NCBI GenBank assembly: GCA_003856375.1
Contig: CP034120.1
Span: forward strand, 4,087,501 to 4,151,500
Direction of reading: 5' to 3'
Source: Glaciecola amylolytica
GTDB taxonomy: Bacteria > Bacteroidota > Bacteroidia > Flavobacteriales_D > Crocinitomicaceae
Length of the DNA stretch: 64,000 nucleotides
The notes under the pieces are model-generated. The model searched no databases. It worked only from the letters and a program-made list of their open reading frames with translations, and was not told where the DNA came from. The translations under genes were made by a program, and so were the position numbers. Positions 8,294 to 16,829 of this stretch are shown in pieces; the first letter of the stretch is position 1, and each line of letters starts with the position of its first letter.

Positions 8294-9388
8294 ATGAAAA
8301 CAATAACTGTAACAAAAAACCAACGTGCATTAGTTTACAAAAACGGACAATTAACGGACGTTTTGAAATCGGGAACACACAACTTGTTCTGGGGTAAAAC
8401 CGCTCAAGTGATTTCTGCACAACCGGCAATCAACGCTCAGGCTGCTTTGTTTGCGGAGTTAGAGAACGGCGAGTTTTCGAACTTACTGACTCGTTACGAG
8501 GTGGATTCGAACCAGTTATTGTTGCGATTCTTAGGTAAGAATATCATTGAAACATACAATGTCGGAACCTACTTGTTCTGGAAATCCGAGATGGCGATTT
8601 CCTACGAGTTGATCGAAACCTCATCAACTACGAATATTACAAACTTTGACCGTGCGGTGTTGGAGTCTTCGATTATGATTGAGCGTGTGCACCGCGTAGT
8701 TGTTCCGGAAGGAAATCAGTTGGTGGTGTTCGTGAACGGAGCTTATCAATACACTTTGACTGCAGATACCTATTACTTCTGGAAGAATGCGAATGTGTTC
8801 ACCTTCAAAGTAGTTGATTTGCGAACATTGAATATCGAAGTTCAGGGTCAGGAATTGTTGACCAAAGACAAAACATCGATTCGTGTGAATTTCTCCGGTC
8901 AATACAAAATGGTCAATATTCACCGGGCGGTGGTTGAAAATTCCAACTACTATACTCAAATGTATGCAGCCATTCAATTGGCAATCCGTGAAATCATCGG
9001 TGCACAAACCTTAGATCAGTTGTTGGAAACAAAAACAGAATTGTCGAATCAATTGGTGGAACGGGCAAATGCTTTGTTGGAAAACATCGGTTTGGAATTG
9101 ATTACCGGAGGATTAAAAGACATCATTTTGCCGGGAGATGTGAAAGAGATTTTGAACAAGGTGTTGGTTGCCGAAAAACAAGCACAGGCAAACATGATCA
9201 TGCGTCGGGAGGAAACTGCAACCACGCGAAACTTGTTAAACACAGCCCGATTGATGGAAGAAAACGACATGTTATACAAATTGAAAGAAATGGAATTTGT
9301 GGAGCGTATCGCCGATAAAATTGACGGAATTCAGGTTCATGCCGGAGCAAATGTCTCTGATCAGTTGAAAACCTTATTCTCAAAATAA
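8294..9388 (+). CDS. slipin/SPFH (band 7) family protein of the rtcB operon
   Basis: 364 aa from ATG 8294 (MKTITVTKNQRALVYKNGQ); an ATG at 8273 is in frame but adds only seven residues and lacks the family start. The first about 100 residues carry a family-specific module that recurs weakly (ALVYKNGQ.. LFW and VVFVNGAY.. YFW). The SPFH domain follows (about 130-290; VVDLRTLNIEVQGQELLTKD), then a helical tail with VAEKQAQANMIMRREE. No transmembrane segment is obvious. SPFH proteins form oligomeric membrane scaffolds. A pairing with RtcB suggests a platform for RNA repair (inference; I recall such pairs from comparative genomics). It lies 101 bp before rtcB. Confidence 0.85.
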   Translation: MKTITVTKNQRALVYKNGQLTDVLKSGTHNLFWGKTAQVISAQPAINAQAALFAELENGEFSNLLTRYEVDSNQLLLRFLGKNIIETYNVGTYLFWKSEMAISYELIETSSTTNITNFDRAVLESSIMIERVHRVVVPEGNQLVVFVNGAYQYTLTADTYYFWKNANVFTFKVVDLRTLNIEVQGQELLTKDKTSIRVNFSGQYKMVNIHRAVVENSNYYTQMYAAIQLAIREIIGAQTLDQLLETKTELSNQLVERANALLENIGLELITGGLKDIILPGDVKEILNKVLVAEKQAQANMIMRREETATTRNLLNTARLMEENDMLYKLKEMEFVERIADKIDGIQVHAGANVSDQLKTLFSK

Positions 9389-9489
9389 CATCTGATTCCA
9401 CCTGAATCGACTCTGTACTGTCAACAGAGATTAACAGCTGCTACTGACAGATTGGTGTGGCGGCTTTATAAAAGATTAAATTTGAAATC

Positions 9490-10908
9490 ATGAGAAATAT
9501 TACCGGTTCTGTTTTAGTTGAGATTGGGTTTCCATCCAACGAAGCTTTCGGAAAGGCATTGAAAGTGTTGAAGAAAAACGCCAAAAGAAACGGATTAGAA
9601 AATTTATTGGCAGAAGTGAAATTGGTGTTGGAAACTCCGGCTGATTTTGCGGAACATGCATTATGGGCAGACGCCGCCAACGAATTGATTGCCATTGAAG
9701 CCAGAAAAGCGCATATGATTCCTTTGAGAGAAGAAGCATTGCCGTTCGCAGTTTATGGAGAAGCACAGATTGAAAAAGGTGCTTTTGACCAAATGAAAAC
9801 TGCCATGAAATTGCCCGTTACCGCTTTCGGAGCTTTGATGCCCGATGCACATCAAGGTTATGGATTGCCGATCGGGGGCGTTTTGGCTACAAAAGATGCC
9901 ATTATTCCTTACGGTGTCGGTGTCGACATCGGATGTAGAATGTGTTTGAGTATTTACGATATTCCGGGAGATTTCTACTTCGGGAACGAGGCACAATTGA
10001 AAAGAGAATTGATTGCTTATTCCCGATTCGGAGCCGGAGCCGCCTGGACAAAAGGAATGAAAGCCGATCATGCCATTCTGGAAAGAGATGAATTCAACCA
10101 GATTCCGATGTTGAAAACCCTGATGGATAAAGCACATACGCAATTGGGAACTTCAGGCGGAGGAAACCATTTCGTAGAATTCGGATTGCTGGAAGTTCTT
10201 CAGGAAGATGAATCCATCAATATTCCAAAAGGAACCTATCTGGCTTTGCTGACACATTCCGGATCGAGAGGTTTGGGAGCAACCGTTGCCGGACATTACA
10301 CCAAGGTGGCGAAAGAATCCTGTGTATTGCCGGATGAAGCACGGAACCTGGCATACCTGGATTTAAACTCCGACAACGGAAAAGAATACTGGGCGGCAAT
10401 GAATCTGGCCGGTGATTATGCTTCTGCCTGTCATCACGTGATTCATGACCGGATTACCAAAGCCATTGGCGCGACTTGTTTAAAGCGGGTTGAAAACCAT
10501 CATAATTTTGCATGGAAGGAAATTCACTTCGGAGAAGAATACATTGTGCATAGAAAAGGTGCAACTCCGGCTGCAGAAGGCGTTTTGGGAATTATTCCGG
10601 GAAGTATGACTGCGCCGGGATTCCTGGTGAAGGGAAAAGGAAAACCGGAATCCTTAGCATCCGCTTCGCACGGTGCAGGACGACAAATGAGCCGGACACA
10701 AGCTTTCAAAACTGTTCAACGGGACGAATTGAAAGAAATCCTGAAAACGCACGGAGTAACCTTAATCGGAGCCGGACTGGACGAAGCTCCGATGGCTTAC
10801 AAAAACATCGAAGAAGTCATGAAATCACAGGAAGATCTGGTAGATGTTCTTGCACGATTTACACCAAAAATGGTCAGAATGGCCGAAGACGGAAGCAGGG
10901 AGGATTAA
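9490..10908 (+). CDS. rtcB: RNA-splicing/repair ligase RtcB
   Basis: 472 aa; joins RNA 2',3'-cyclic-phosphate or 3'-phosphate ends to 5'-OH ends using GTP and Mn2+. Key family motifs are intact: MPDAHQGYGLPIGGV, GVGVDIGCRM with Asp146 and Cys149 as metal ligands, HSGSRG, and SHGAGR with His394, the residue that becomes guanylylated. It is longer than E. coli RtcB (408 aa), the extra length being partly an N-terminal block of about 85 residues before the core. It is downstream of a slipin gene and a tRNA-like RNA, and has its own terminator. It probably heals tRNAs cut by ribotoxins. No rtcA, archease or Ro/Rsr gene is visible in the window. Confidence 0.96.
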   Translation: MRNITGSVLVEIGFPSNEAFGKALKVLKKNAKRNGLENLLAEVKLVLETPADFAEHALWADAANELIAIEARKAHMIPLREEALPFAVYGEAQIEKGAFDQMKTAMKLPVTAFGALMPDAHQGYGLPIGGVLATKDAIIPYGVGVDIGCRMCLSIYDIPGDFYFGNEAQLKRELIAYSRFGAGAAWTKGMKADHAILERDEFNQIPMLKTLMDKAHTQLGTSGGGNHFVEFGLLEVLQEDESINIPKGTYLALLTHSGSRGLGATVAGHYTKVAKESCVLPDEARNLAYLDLNSDNGKEYWAAMNLAGDYASACHHVIHDRITKAIGATCLKRVENHHNFAWKEIHFGEEYIVHRKGATPAAEGVLGIIPGSMTAPGFLVKGKGKPESLASASHGAGRQMSRTQAFKTVQRDELKEILKTHGVTLIGAGLDEAPMAYKNIEEVMKSQEDLVDVLARFTPKMVRMAEDGSRED

Positions 10909-10926
10909 GACCTCCCTGTTTTTGTT
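10896..10926 (+). terminator. Rho-independent terminator of rtcB
   Basis: CAGGGAGG/CCTCCCTG hairpin (10896-10903 with 10911-10918) followed by a T-rich run. The stem overlaps the last rtcB codons and stop. It separates rtcB from rnr. Confidence 0.85.
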
Positions 10927-10961
10927 TTATAAAAGAATCTAAAACCTTGAAAGTCATTTCG

Positions 10962-10969
10962 TACTTTTG
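10962..10969 (+). promoter_or_regulatory. -7 promoter box (TACTTTTG) of rnr
   Basis: TACTTTTG matches TAnnTTTG and lies 18 nt before ATG 10988. It includes a TTG that could be mistaken for an earlier start codon, so the box also argues for the ATG as the start. Confidence 0.6.
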
Positions 10970-10987
10970 TTAAACACAACGAAAAAA

Positions 10988-13144
10988 ATGGGTAAGAAAA
11001 AACCAAAAAAAATAAAAGATAAATCAACCAAAAAACTAAAAACCGGCCTGTATCACATTATTCGAAAGCTATTTGAACAACATCAGGACTCGCTTTTAAA
11101 CTATAAACAAGTTTGCACCTTATTGCATGTTCATGAAAGTGAGTCGCGCAAATTGGTGGTGGCTTTATTACGCGAATTGGAAACAGAAGGATTTATCCGT
11201 AAAAGCGGGCACGAAACCTATCAGTTTTCCAATCAGACGGAAACCGTTGAAGGAGAATTAGAACTCACTCAGCGCGGTTCCGGATTCGTAAATCTCGGGA
11301 AAAATCAAGCGGATATTTTCATTGCTCCTCATAATATCGGGCAAGCCATTCACGGAGATATTGTCCGGGTTGCGCTTACCAAAAAAAGCGGAAACAGACC
11401 GGAAGGAAGAATTCTGGAAGTTATTTCCCGCGAACGAACTCAGTTTGTGGGTACAATTCATATGTATGACAAACATGCTTTCCTGATTCCGGATAATACC
11501 AAAACGGGGGTGAAAATCTACATTCCGTTTGAAAAACTCAATAAAGCAAAAAACAAGGATAAGGCTTTGGTGAAAATCACCGTTTGGCCGAAATCTGCTG
11601 AATTTCCGTTCGGAGAAGTAATTCAGACTTTGGGAGGAAACTCGCTGCACGACAATGAAATGATTTCCATTTTGGTCAGCCAGGGAATTCCGATCGAATT
11701 TGAAGCGGATGTTATGACCGAAGCAGAACAGGTGACTTTGGAACTGGATCCGGCAGAAGTAGCCAAACGACGCGATTTCCGTGATATTCTGACTTTCACC
11801 ATTGACCCCGTCGATGCGAAGGATTTTGATGATGCTTTGTCGATCCAAAAACTGGAAAACGGACATCTCGAAATCGGTGTGCACATTGCAGACGTAAGTC
11901 AGTACGTGAAACCGGATTCTGCCATGGACAAAGAAGCGCTTAAGCGCGGAAATTCTGTTTATTTGGTTGATCGTGTGATTCCGATGCTTCCGGAGCAGCT
12001 TTCGAATATGGTTTGTTCCCTTCGACCGAAGGAGGATAAATTCACTTTTTCAGCTGTTTTCGAAATCGATGAAAAGGGGAAAATTTACAAGGAGTGGTTC
12101 GGAAAAACAGTGATCCATTCTGACCATCGTTTCACCTATGAAGATGCGCAGGAAATTTTGGAAGGAGCAGAAGGTCCGTACAAAGAAGAATTGCATCTTT
12201 TGGATAAACTCGCAAAAATCTATCGAAAAGAGCGATTTAAAAAGGGTGCTTTGATGATCAACTCGGAAGAGATTCGTTTCAAACTGGATGAAAACAAAGA
12301 ACCGGTTGACGTGGTTGTGAAGGTTTCGAAAGATGCTCATCAGCTGATCGAAGAATTCATGCTTCTTGCGAATAAACACGTAGCGATGTTTGTTGGGAAA
12401 CCACAAAAAGGGAAAGATCCTGTTCCTTTCGTTTACCGTGTTCACGACAAGCCGGATCCGGAGAAAATCGCATTATTCAGTTTATTTTTGGATAAATTCG
12501 GTTATTCTTTGGAATTCACAAGCCCTGAAAAAGCGGCGGAAAGTATTAACAAATTACTGAATGATATCCGTTTGAAAAACGAGTACAACATCATTCAGCA
12601 AATGGCGATCCGAAGCATGGCGAAAGCCACTTACGACACAGATAATATCGGTCACTACGGTTTGGCTTTTGAATATTACGGACATTTTACCTCACCGATT
12701 CGTCGGTACGCCGATTTGATGGTTCACCGCATTTTGCAGGAATGCCTGGAAAACAAACCGCACAAATACAATCAGGTTCTGGACGATATCTGCAAGCGCA
12801 TTTCACGTACTGAACGCAAAGCAACGGAAGCGGAACGCGAATCCAACAAATACTTCCAGGTGGTGTTTGTTCACGATAAAATCGGTGAAGAGTTTGACGG
12901 AATTGTTTCCGGTTTGGCTGAATTCGGATTGTTTGTGCGCATGAACGAAAATGCATGTGAAGGAATGGTTGCATTGCAGGGGCTTCCCGGAGATCGTTAT
13001 TCCTTCGATGAGAAGACGATGACGATTGTGGGACAGAAAACCGGCAGAACCTTCCATTTCGGAGATTCGGTACGTGTGAAGATTTCAGAAGTGAGTCCGA
13101 GAAAACGCACCATTGATCTGGAGTTGGTTTCGGTTGAGGAGTGA
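10988..13144 (+). CDS. rnr: ribonuclease R (RNB-family 3'-5' exoribonuclease)
   Basis: 718 aa from ATG 10988 (MGKKKPKKIKDK). In order: Lys-rich N-terminus, winged-helix region (about 25-85), cold-shock/OB domains (about 90-240), the RNB catalytic domain (about 255-580; RRDFRDILTFTIDPVDAKDFDDALS holds the Asp cluster that binds Mg2+), and a C-terminal S1 domain (about 640-715; FDGIVSGLAEFGLFVRM). RNase R degrades structured RNA, including damaged tRNA and rRNA. It has its own -7 box after the rtcB terminator, so it is a neighbour of the RtcB locus rather than clearly the same operon. The stop is at 13144. Confidence 0.96.
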   Translation: MGKKKPKKIKDKSTKKLKTGLYHIIRKLFEQHQDSLLNYKQVCTLLHVHESESRKLVVALLRELETEGFIRKSGHETYQFSNQTETVEGELELTQRGSGFVNLGKNQADIFIAPHNIGQAIHGDIVRVALTKKSGNRPEGRILEVISRERTQFVGTIHMYDKHAFLIPDNTKTGVKIYIPFEKLNKAKNKDKALVKITVWPKSAEFPFGEVIQTLGGNSLHDNEMISILVSQGIPIEFEADVMTEAEQVTLELDPAEVAKRRDFRDILTFTIDPVDAKDFDDALSIQKLENGHLEIGVHIADVSQYVKPDSAMDKEALKRGNSVYLVDRVIPMLPEQLSNMVCSLRPKEDKFTFSAVFEIDEKGKIYKEWFGKTVIHSDHRFTYEDAQEILEGAEGPYKEELHLLDKLAKIYRKERFKKGALMINSEEIRFKLDENKEPVDVVVKVSKDAHQLIEEFMLLANKHVAMFVGKPQKGKDPVPFVYRVHDKPDPEKIALFSLFLDKFGYSLEFTSPEKAAESINKLLNDIRLKNEYNIIQQMAIRSMAKATYDTDNIGHYGLAFEYYGHFTSPIRRYADLMVHRILQECLENKPHKYNQVLDDICKRISRTERKATEAERESNKYFQVVFVHDKIGEEFDGIVSGLAEFGLFVRMNENACEGMVALQGLPGDRYSFDEKTMTIVGQKTGRTFHFGDSVRVKISEVSPRKRTIDLELVSVEE

Positions 13145-13188
13145 ATTATAGAAAGGACTTCTGAAAACAAAAAAACAGTTCATTCAAA

Positions 13189-13204
13189 TGCCTGCTGGCA
13201 GGCA
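13189..13204. repeat. short palindrome TGCCTGC-TG-GCAGGCA
   Basis: A 7-bp inverted repeat with a 2-nt loop, in the spacer after rnr and next to the larger inverted-repeat element. The GC-rich TGCCTG..CAGGCA theme stands out against the AT-rich background. It could act as a terminator-like hairpin but has no T run. Confidence 0.45.
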
Positions 13205-13213
13205 CTCTGTATT

Positions 13214-13304
13214 TTCCACAGATGCACAAATTAGTTGCTCGCCTACCGGTCTCGCTTAAATGGCGCTTACCAGGCGCCATAAGAAATCTGTGCATCTGTG
13301 GGAA
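13214..13304. repeat. dispersed inverted-repeat element, copy 1 (CACAGATGCAC family)
   Basis: The ends TTCCACAGATGCACAAATT and its near-complement (13284-13304) bracket a core with TGCTCGCCTACCGG and a second hairpin (ATGGCGC/GCGCCAT). Copy 2 is at 43137-43208, with a related core in inverse orientation. No ORF. The remaining spacer up to 13381 holds nothing I recognise. Confidence 0.75.
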
Positions 13305-13381
13305 AATTATCACCTCACTTTCTCTGGTTCTTCGGTAAGTTATCCGTTTTTATTTTGTTTACACCTCTTTCTGATCAAGGT

Positions 13382-13897
13382 TTAAGCTAAAAAAGGTTTT
13401 CCAACTCTTTGTTTTGCTTCTTCTAAAGTGATTCCGTTTTCCCAATCCGAAATTAAAGGATGATCGGTTTGATGTGGTATAATTTCCGACCGAAAACCGT
13501 CGTTTCGTGTTTCGATATTCACATGTAAATGGAGGGTGCTTTCCCGGTAATCATTCAATTCGTTGCAGATCATTCCAAAATATGTTTTCGGTTCTGCGTC
13601 TGTTCTAAAATCCGCTTTGTATTCATCAAATGTTTTCTCACTGACAGAAACCCATATTCCGTAGTCAAGCCCTTCGCACCCGCCAATAACCGGAATGCTC
13701 AAAACGGTTCGAATAAACCGGTCTGTTTGCTCCGGATGGGTAATAACGCAAAAATCATCTGAAATTTCCACCATTTCTCTCTTTTCGTCATCCGATAATT
13801 CATGATAATAAATCGGCGCATCAAAACCTATTGCCGGTAATTCATCGTGTGTTTTACCACAGATTTCGCAAGTGTTTTTTTTATTCTTCCAAAACAT
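13382..13897 (-). CDS. DUF2199 domain protein
   Basis: 171 aa. The N-terminus holds a small zinc-ribbon-like CEICGKTHDELP, followed by the conserved DUF2199 text (ISDDFCVI near 50, FIRTVLSIPV near 65-75, YGIWVSVS near 85). Cytoplasmic, no signal peptide. The function of the family is unknown. It begins a minus-strand run of small genes, 17 bp after the stop of the MORN-like gene upstream of it on the transcript. Family call is from recognised text. Confidence 0.8.
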   Translation of the reverse strand: MFWKNKKNTCEICGKTHDELPAIGFDAPIYYHELSDDEKREMVEISDDFCVITHPEQTDRFIRTVLSIPVIGGCEGLDYGIWVSVSEKTFDEYKADFRTDAEPKTYFGMICNELNDYRESTLHLHVNIETRNDGFRSEIIPHQTDHPLISDWENGITLEEAKQRVGKPFLA

Positions 13898-13913
13898 TCC
13901 AATCGGTTTTTTA

Positions 13914-15080
13914 TCAATTCAAAGTCCTTCTTCCGGAAAAATTTTGGGGAAATTCTCCTGATAGAAAAGCATCGAATGCAAAGTAAATAAATTGGATTCG
14001 TTCACCTGTTTCATCCTCCGATAAATAAAGTCTCCAATAAGGGTTGTTCGGGTCTTTATACAGTTCATACTGTTTCCCTCCCAACCGAAAAGAAATGCTC
14101 AATTTACTTACAACCGAAGAAACCGCGACTGAATTAAATGATTCCCGAATTAAAGAATCTACTTCTGCGGAATCTCTGTTTTCTTCCGTCCAGTCGTTTT
14201 TTTTCAGGAATTTTTCCGGAACATCTTCCATCCGATATCGAAAAACAGTGTCCGAATAAACGGAACAGATTTCTCTCAAAAAATCCTCCATTTTTTTCGC
14301 AGGTAATTTTCTGTTTCGAAAAACTGCCGGACGTTCCATGCTGTCCGCAATCCGATTCGGTCCAAAACTTCCATTCCACTCACGAAAACTGGATCTTATA
14401 TCAAAGGATCTCATTTTATACGCTTGCTTCCGTTTGACATATGTTATTTTTTCCCAGCTTTCGCAACCTCCTCTCATCGATTTTGAGTCGATTGTTTTAC
14501 TGCAATCGTATCCGGAATGATATGAAAACAACAGTGTATCACCCAATTTGTCATTTGCATGCGGTTCTTTTATTCTGAATTCCTGTTCATCCATGGGTTC
14601 TCCCATATCATACGTTACGAGTCTTTGCATCTGGCCGTTTTCATAATACCAGGTCCAGATTCCAAAACGCTGTCCTTCCAAAAGCTGGCCGGTTAGTTTT
14701 AATCTTCCGCTTTTATAATGTTCTTTCACTGTTCCTTCTGCTAAAGAACCTTTTACAAATTTTCCATCCAGCAATGAAGAATAAGTGCGGAAATCAAAAA
14801 AGATTTTGAAAGCACCATTTGCCAGACCATTTTGTAAAAAGTACTTAAATGTTGTTGGCGTCGTTGTTTGTCTGGAAACAACACCATCCAAACTTGAAAA
14901 ATAAACGGTATCTGCCATTTCGGAGATATAGAAATGACAAAAAGTGGAATCGGCTTTTTTTGAATTGAAAAGCGAAGCGTGATGTTTTTTTAAATCAAAA
15001 ACGATTACTGAATCTGCAGATTGACCATAATGGTATGAGGCTATCAGTAACAGCAGCAAACAAAGAATTCTTGCTTTCAT
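13914..15080 (-). CDS. secreted MORN-like repeat protein of unknown function
   Basis: 388 aa with an N-terminal signal peptide (MKARILCLLLLLIASYHYG). Residues about 120-165 contain MORN/YwqK-like repeats (KSGRLKLTGQLLEGQRFG and YENGQMQRLVTY). The remaining 220 residues have no motif I recognise. A Cys pair in the middle could form a disulphide. Such proteins are common in Bacteroidota and their roles are unclear. It likely shares a transcript with the DUF2199 gene behind it (17 bp). Confidence 0.65.
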   Translation of the reverse strand: MKARILCLLLLLIASYHYGQSADSVIVFDLKKHHASLFNSKKADSTFCHFYISEMADTVYFSSLDGVVSRQTTTPTTFKYFLQNGLANGAFKIFFDFRTYSSLLDGKFVKGSLAEGTVKEHYKSGRLKLTGQLLEGQRFGIWTWYYENGQMQRLVTYDMGEPMDEQEFRIKEPHANDKLGDTLLFSYHSGYDCSKTIDSKSMRGGCESWEKITYVKRKQAYKMRSFDIRSSFREWNGSFGPNRIADSMERPAVFRNRKLPAKKMEDFLREICSVYSDTVFRYRMEDVPEKFLKKNDWTEENRDSAEVDSLIRESFNSVAVSSVVSKLSISFRLGGKQYELYKDPNNPYWRLYLSEDETGERIQFIYFAFDAFLSGEFPQNFSGRRTLN

Positions 15081-15117
15081 ACTTCAAAGATGCTCATTCA
15101 TTCCAAAATCCATAAAC

Positions 15118-15699
15118 TCATTCCTTTTTTTCCTTATCCTTCAGAAATTCATCCGTGAAATGGGCTGTTTGCTTGGGTTTGGAAAATTTCTCTGCATTAA
15201 AATCCTGAGATTTTCCTTTGGGAATGGACAGTGAAGACCACCCGTTTTCGGAAAGCATTTTTCCAAGGAAAACAATTTGACCGATGTGATACGGATAGTG
15301 TGCCAACTGTCTGTTTATGGCTTCGGTGATGGTATGTCCCTGATTTCGGATGTAGATCATTTTATCCAGATCTTCCGGTTTTAAAGCATTCAGTGCTTCA
15401 AAAAGGCAATTCCAGCCTTCATTCCACTTATCAACGAGCTCTTTCCGGCTTTTGATCGTGTCTTCAAATTCCGAATCGCGGTCCCGCCACTCTTTTTCGC
15501 CGTCGCTTGTCAGAAAATCCGTCCAGCGGGAAAGCATATTTCCCCAAAGATGTTTCACAATAACTGCGATGCTGTTGCTTTCGTCATTGTATTTCCAAAA
15601 CAAGCATTCATCCTGAAGCTGCGAAAATGTTTTGTCTCCGAGCTGTTTATAATACTCAAATTGCTTTCGCACGCTGTTCAAATAATCGTTTGTCATCAT
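15118..15699 (-). CDS. DUF1572 / DinB-like four-helix protein
   Basis: 193 aa. The helical bundle text is typical of the DinB superfamily: WKYNDESNSIAVIVKHLWGN early, a second metal-type His in NRQLAHYPYHIGQIVFLGK near 135-150. The three His of the fold (VKHL, LAHY, YHIG) could bind a metal ion. In Bacillus such proteins are often stress or bacillithiol-linked; no partner is seen here. Start at MMTND (the second Met is equally good). The family call is moderately firm; function is unknown. Confidence 0.8.
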   Translation of the reverse strand: MMTNDYLNSVRKQFEYYKQLGDKTFSQLQDECLFWKYNDESNSIAVIVKHLWGNMLSRWTDFLTSDGEKEWRDRDSEFEDTIKSRKELVDKWNEGWNCLFEALNALKPEDLDKMIYIRNQGHTITEAINRQLAHYPYHIGQIVFLGKMLSENGWSSLSIPKGKSQDFNAEKFSKPKQTAHFTDEFLKDKEKKE

Positions 15700-15732
15700 T
15701 TCCCCATTAAAAAATTCTGCCGCGGTTTAATT

Positions 15733-16320
15733 TCACCTGAACTGCTTCGGTTTCTCTCCTTTGGCAGCAAACTCTACCAATTCATTGATTCTTCTTTCCC
15801 GCGTTTCCGCTTGTTTTGCGAAGGTAACCCAGTGCAGCATGGTTTTCCGGACGGACTTACTTAAACTTAGGAAAAATTCCTTCGCCCCGGAATGTCTTTC
15901 AAGTGCTTTTTCCAGGTCATCCGGAATTTTTAACGTTTCTATCTCGTCCAGAGCCGTCCAGGAACCATTTTGCTTCGCCTTTTCGATACAATCCAAACCG
16001 GCTGCGGTCATTTGTTTTGCCTCTATCAGTTTGTCGACCTTTTCTTTGTTGATTTTCGACCAGCCGCTTTTTGGTTTTCGTTTGCTGAAAAACTGGATGA
16101 AGCATTCCGCATCGATTGTTTTTTTGGTGCTGTCGATCCATCCGAAACAAAGGGCTTCATCCACCGCATCGCTCCAGGAAATACTCGGTTTTTCGGATTT
16201 CTTTCTATAATAAACAAGCCAGATTGATTGCTTTGACTGATGATTTTCCATCAACCATTGCCTCCATTCCTCTTGGTTTGTAGGATAAAATGTTTCTATT
16301 TCCTGTTCATTGATCTTCAT
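15733..16320 (-). CDS. YdeI/OmpD-associated family protein
   Basis: 195 aa, cytoplasmic. It has the usual YdeI family features: WLVYYRKKS near 33-41, SWSDAVDEALCFGWIDSTKK (48-67), FSKRKPKSGWSKINK (79-93), and a C-terminal RRINELVEFAAKGEK. Some family members affect tolerance to peptides or bacteriocins; here the role is unknown. Start ATG 16320. Next gene in the same direction starts 34 bp further on. Confidence 0.85.
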   Translation of the reverse strand: MKINEQEIETFYPTNQEEWRQWLMENHQSKQSIWLVYYRKKSEKPSISWSDAVDEALCFGWIDSTKKTIDAECFIQFFSKRKPKSGWSKINKEKVDKLIEAKQMTAAGLDCIEKAKQNGSWTALDEIETLKIPDDLEKALERHSGAKEFFLSLSKSVRKTMLHWVTFAKQAETRERRINELVEFAAKGEKPKQFR

Positions 16321-16336
16321 TCCGAAACCGGTATTT

Positions 16337-16762
16337 TTATTTCATTGCAACTAAAATACTGTTTACAATGAGAATACCCGTTAAATGATATGCTCCGCTG
16401 ATGATTCCGTAATGGATCGGCCGCGGAATGTTCGGGTTAATCGCAATATTCATTGTGTTTGCAACTAAAAATCCTAGGCCCACAAGCAAAGAAAACTCCA
16501 AACCTTGGTTGAACGTGGAGATGTTCAGAGCGTAAAATAACATGGCAGTTGCCACTGTAATTACCAAAGCACAAAGTGCAGGACCAAGAATAAAGATCGG
16601 AGCTTTATTGTTCAATTCTTCGTTTGCCTTTCCCAAAGAGATCTTGTATTGTTTCGCAAAGAAAAGTGTAAACCACAATGCCCCCAATACGAAATACGCT
16701 GCAAAAGCAACCAAAACACTCACCCAATTCAAATTTGTCAATTGATTCATCATTACATTCAT
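16337..16762 (-). CDS. DUF1761 membrane protein
   Basis: 141 aa from ATG 16762 (MNVMMNQLTN). An upstream ATG at 16783 lies inside the -7 box and is rejected. Four hydrophobic segments are visible (about 10-30, 50-72, 80-100, 115-138). DUF1761 proteins are small integral membrane proteins of unknown function; LNWVSVLVAFAAYFVLGALW and the NIPRP loop fit. It lies 16 bp behind YdeI on the same strand. Confidence 0.82.
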   Translation of the reverse strand: MNVMMNQLTNLNWVSVLVAFAAYFVLGALWFTLFFAKQYKISLGKANEELNNKAPIFILGPALCALVITVATAMLFYALNISTFNQGLEFSLLVGLGFLVANTMNIAINPNIPRPIHYGIISGAYHLTGILIVNSILVAMK

Positions 16763-16780
16763 TTTTATTTGTTTATGATG

Positions 16781-16788
16781 CAAAGCTA
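16781..16788 (-). promoter_or_regulatory. -7 promoter box (TAGCTTTG) of the DUF1761 gene
   Basis: On the minus strand TAGCTTTG matches TAnnTTTG and lies 18 nt before ATG 16762. Its position over the earlier in-frame ATG decides the start. Confidence 0.55.
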
Positions 16789-16829
16789 AATCCGGGTTGT
16801 GACAGCCTTATGTCAGGGGTAAAACTACT

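Noticed and set aside
16763-16783. Longer DUF1761 start (ATG 16783)
   Set aside because: It lies inside the -7 box TAGCTTTG.
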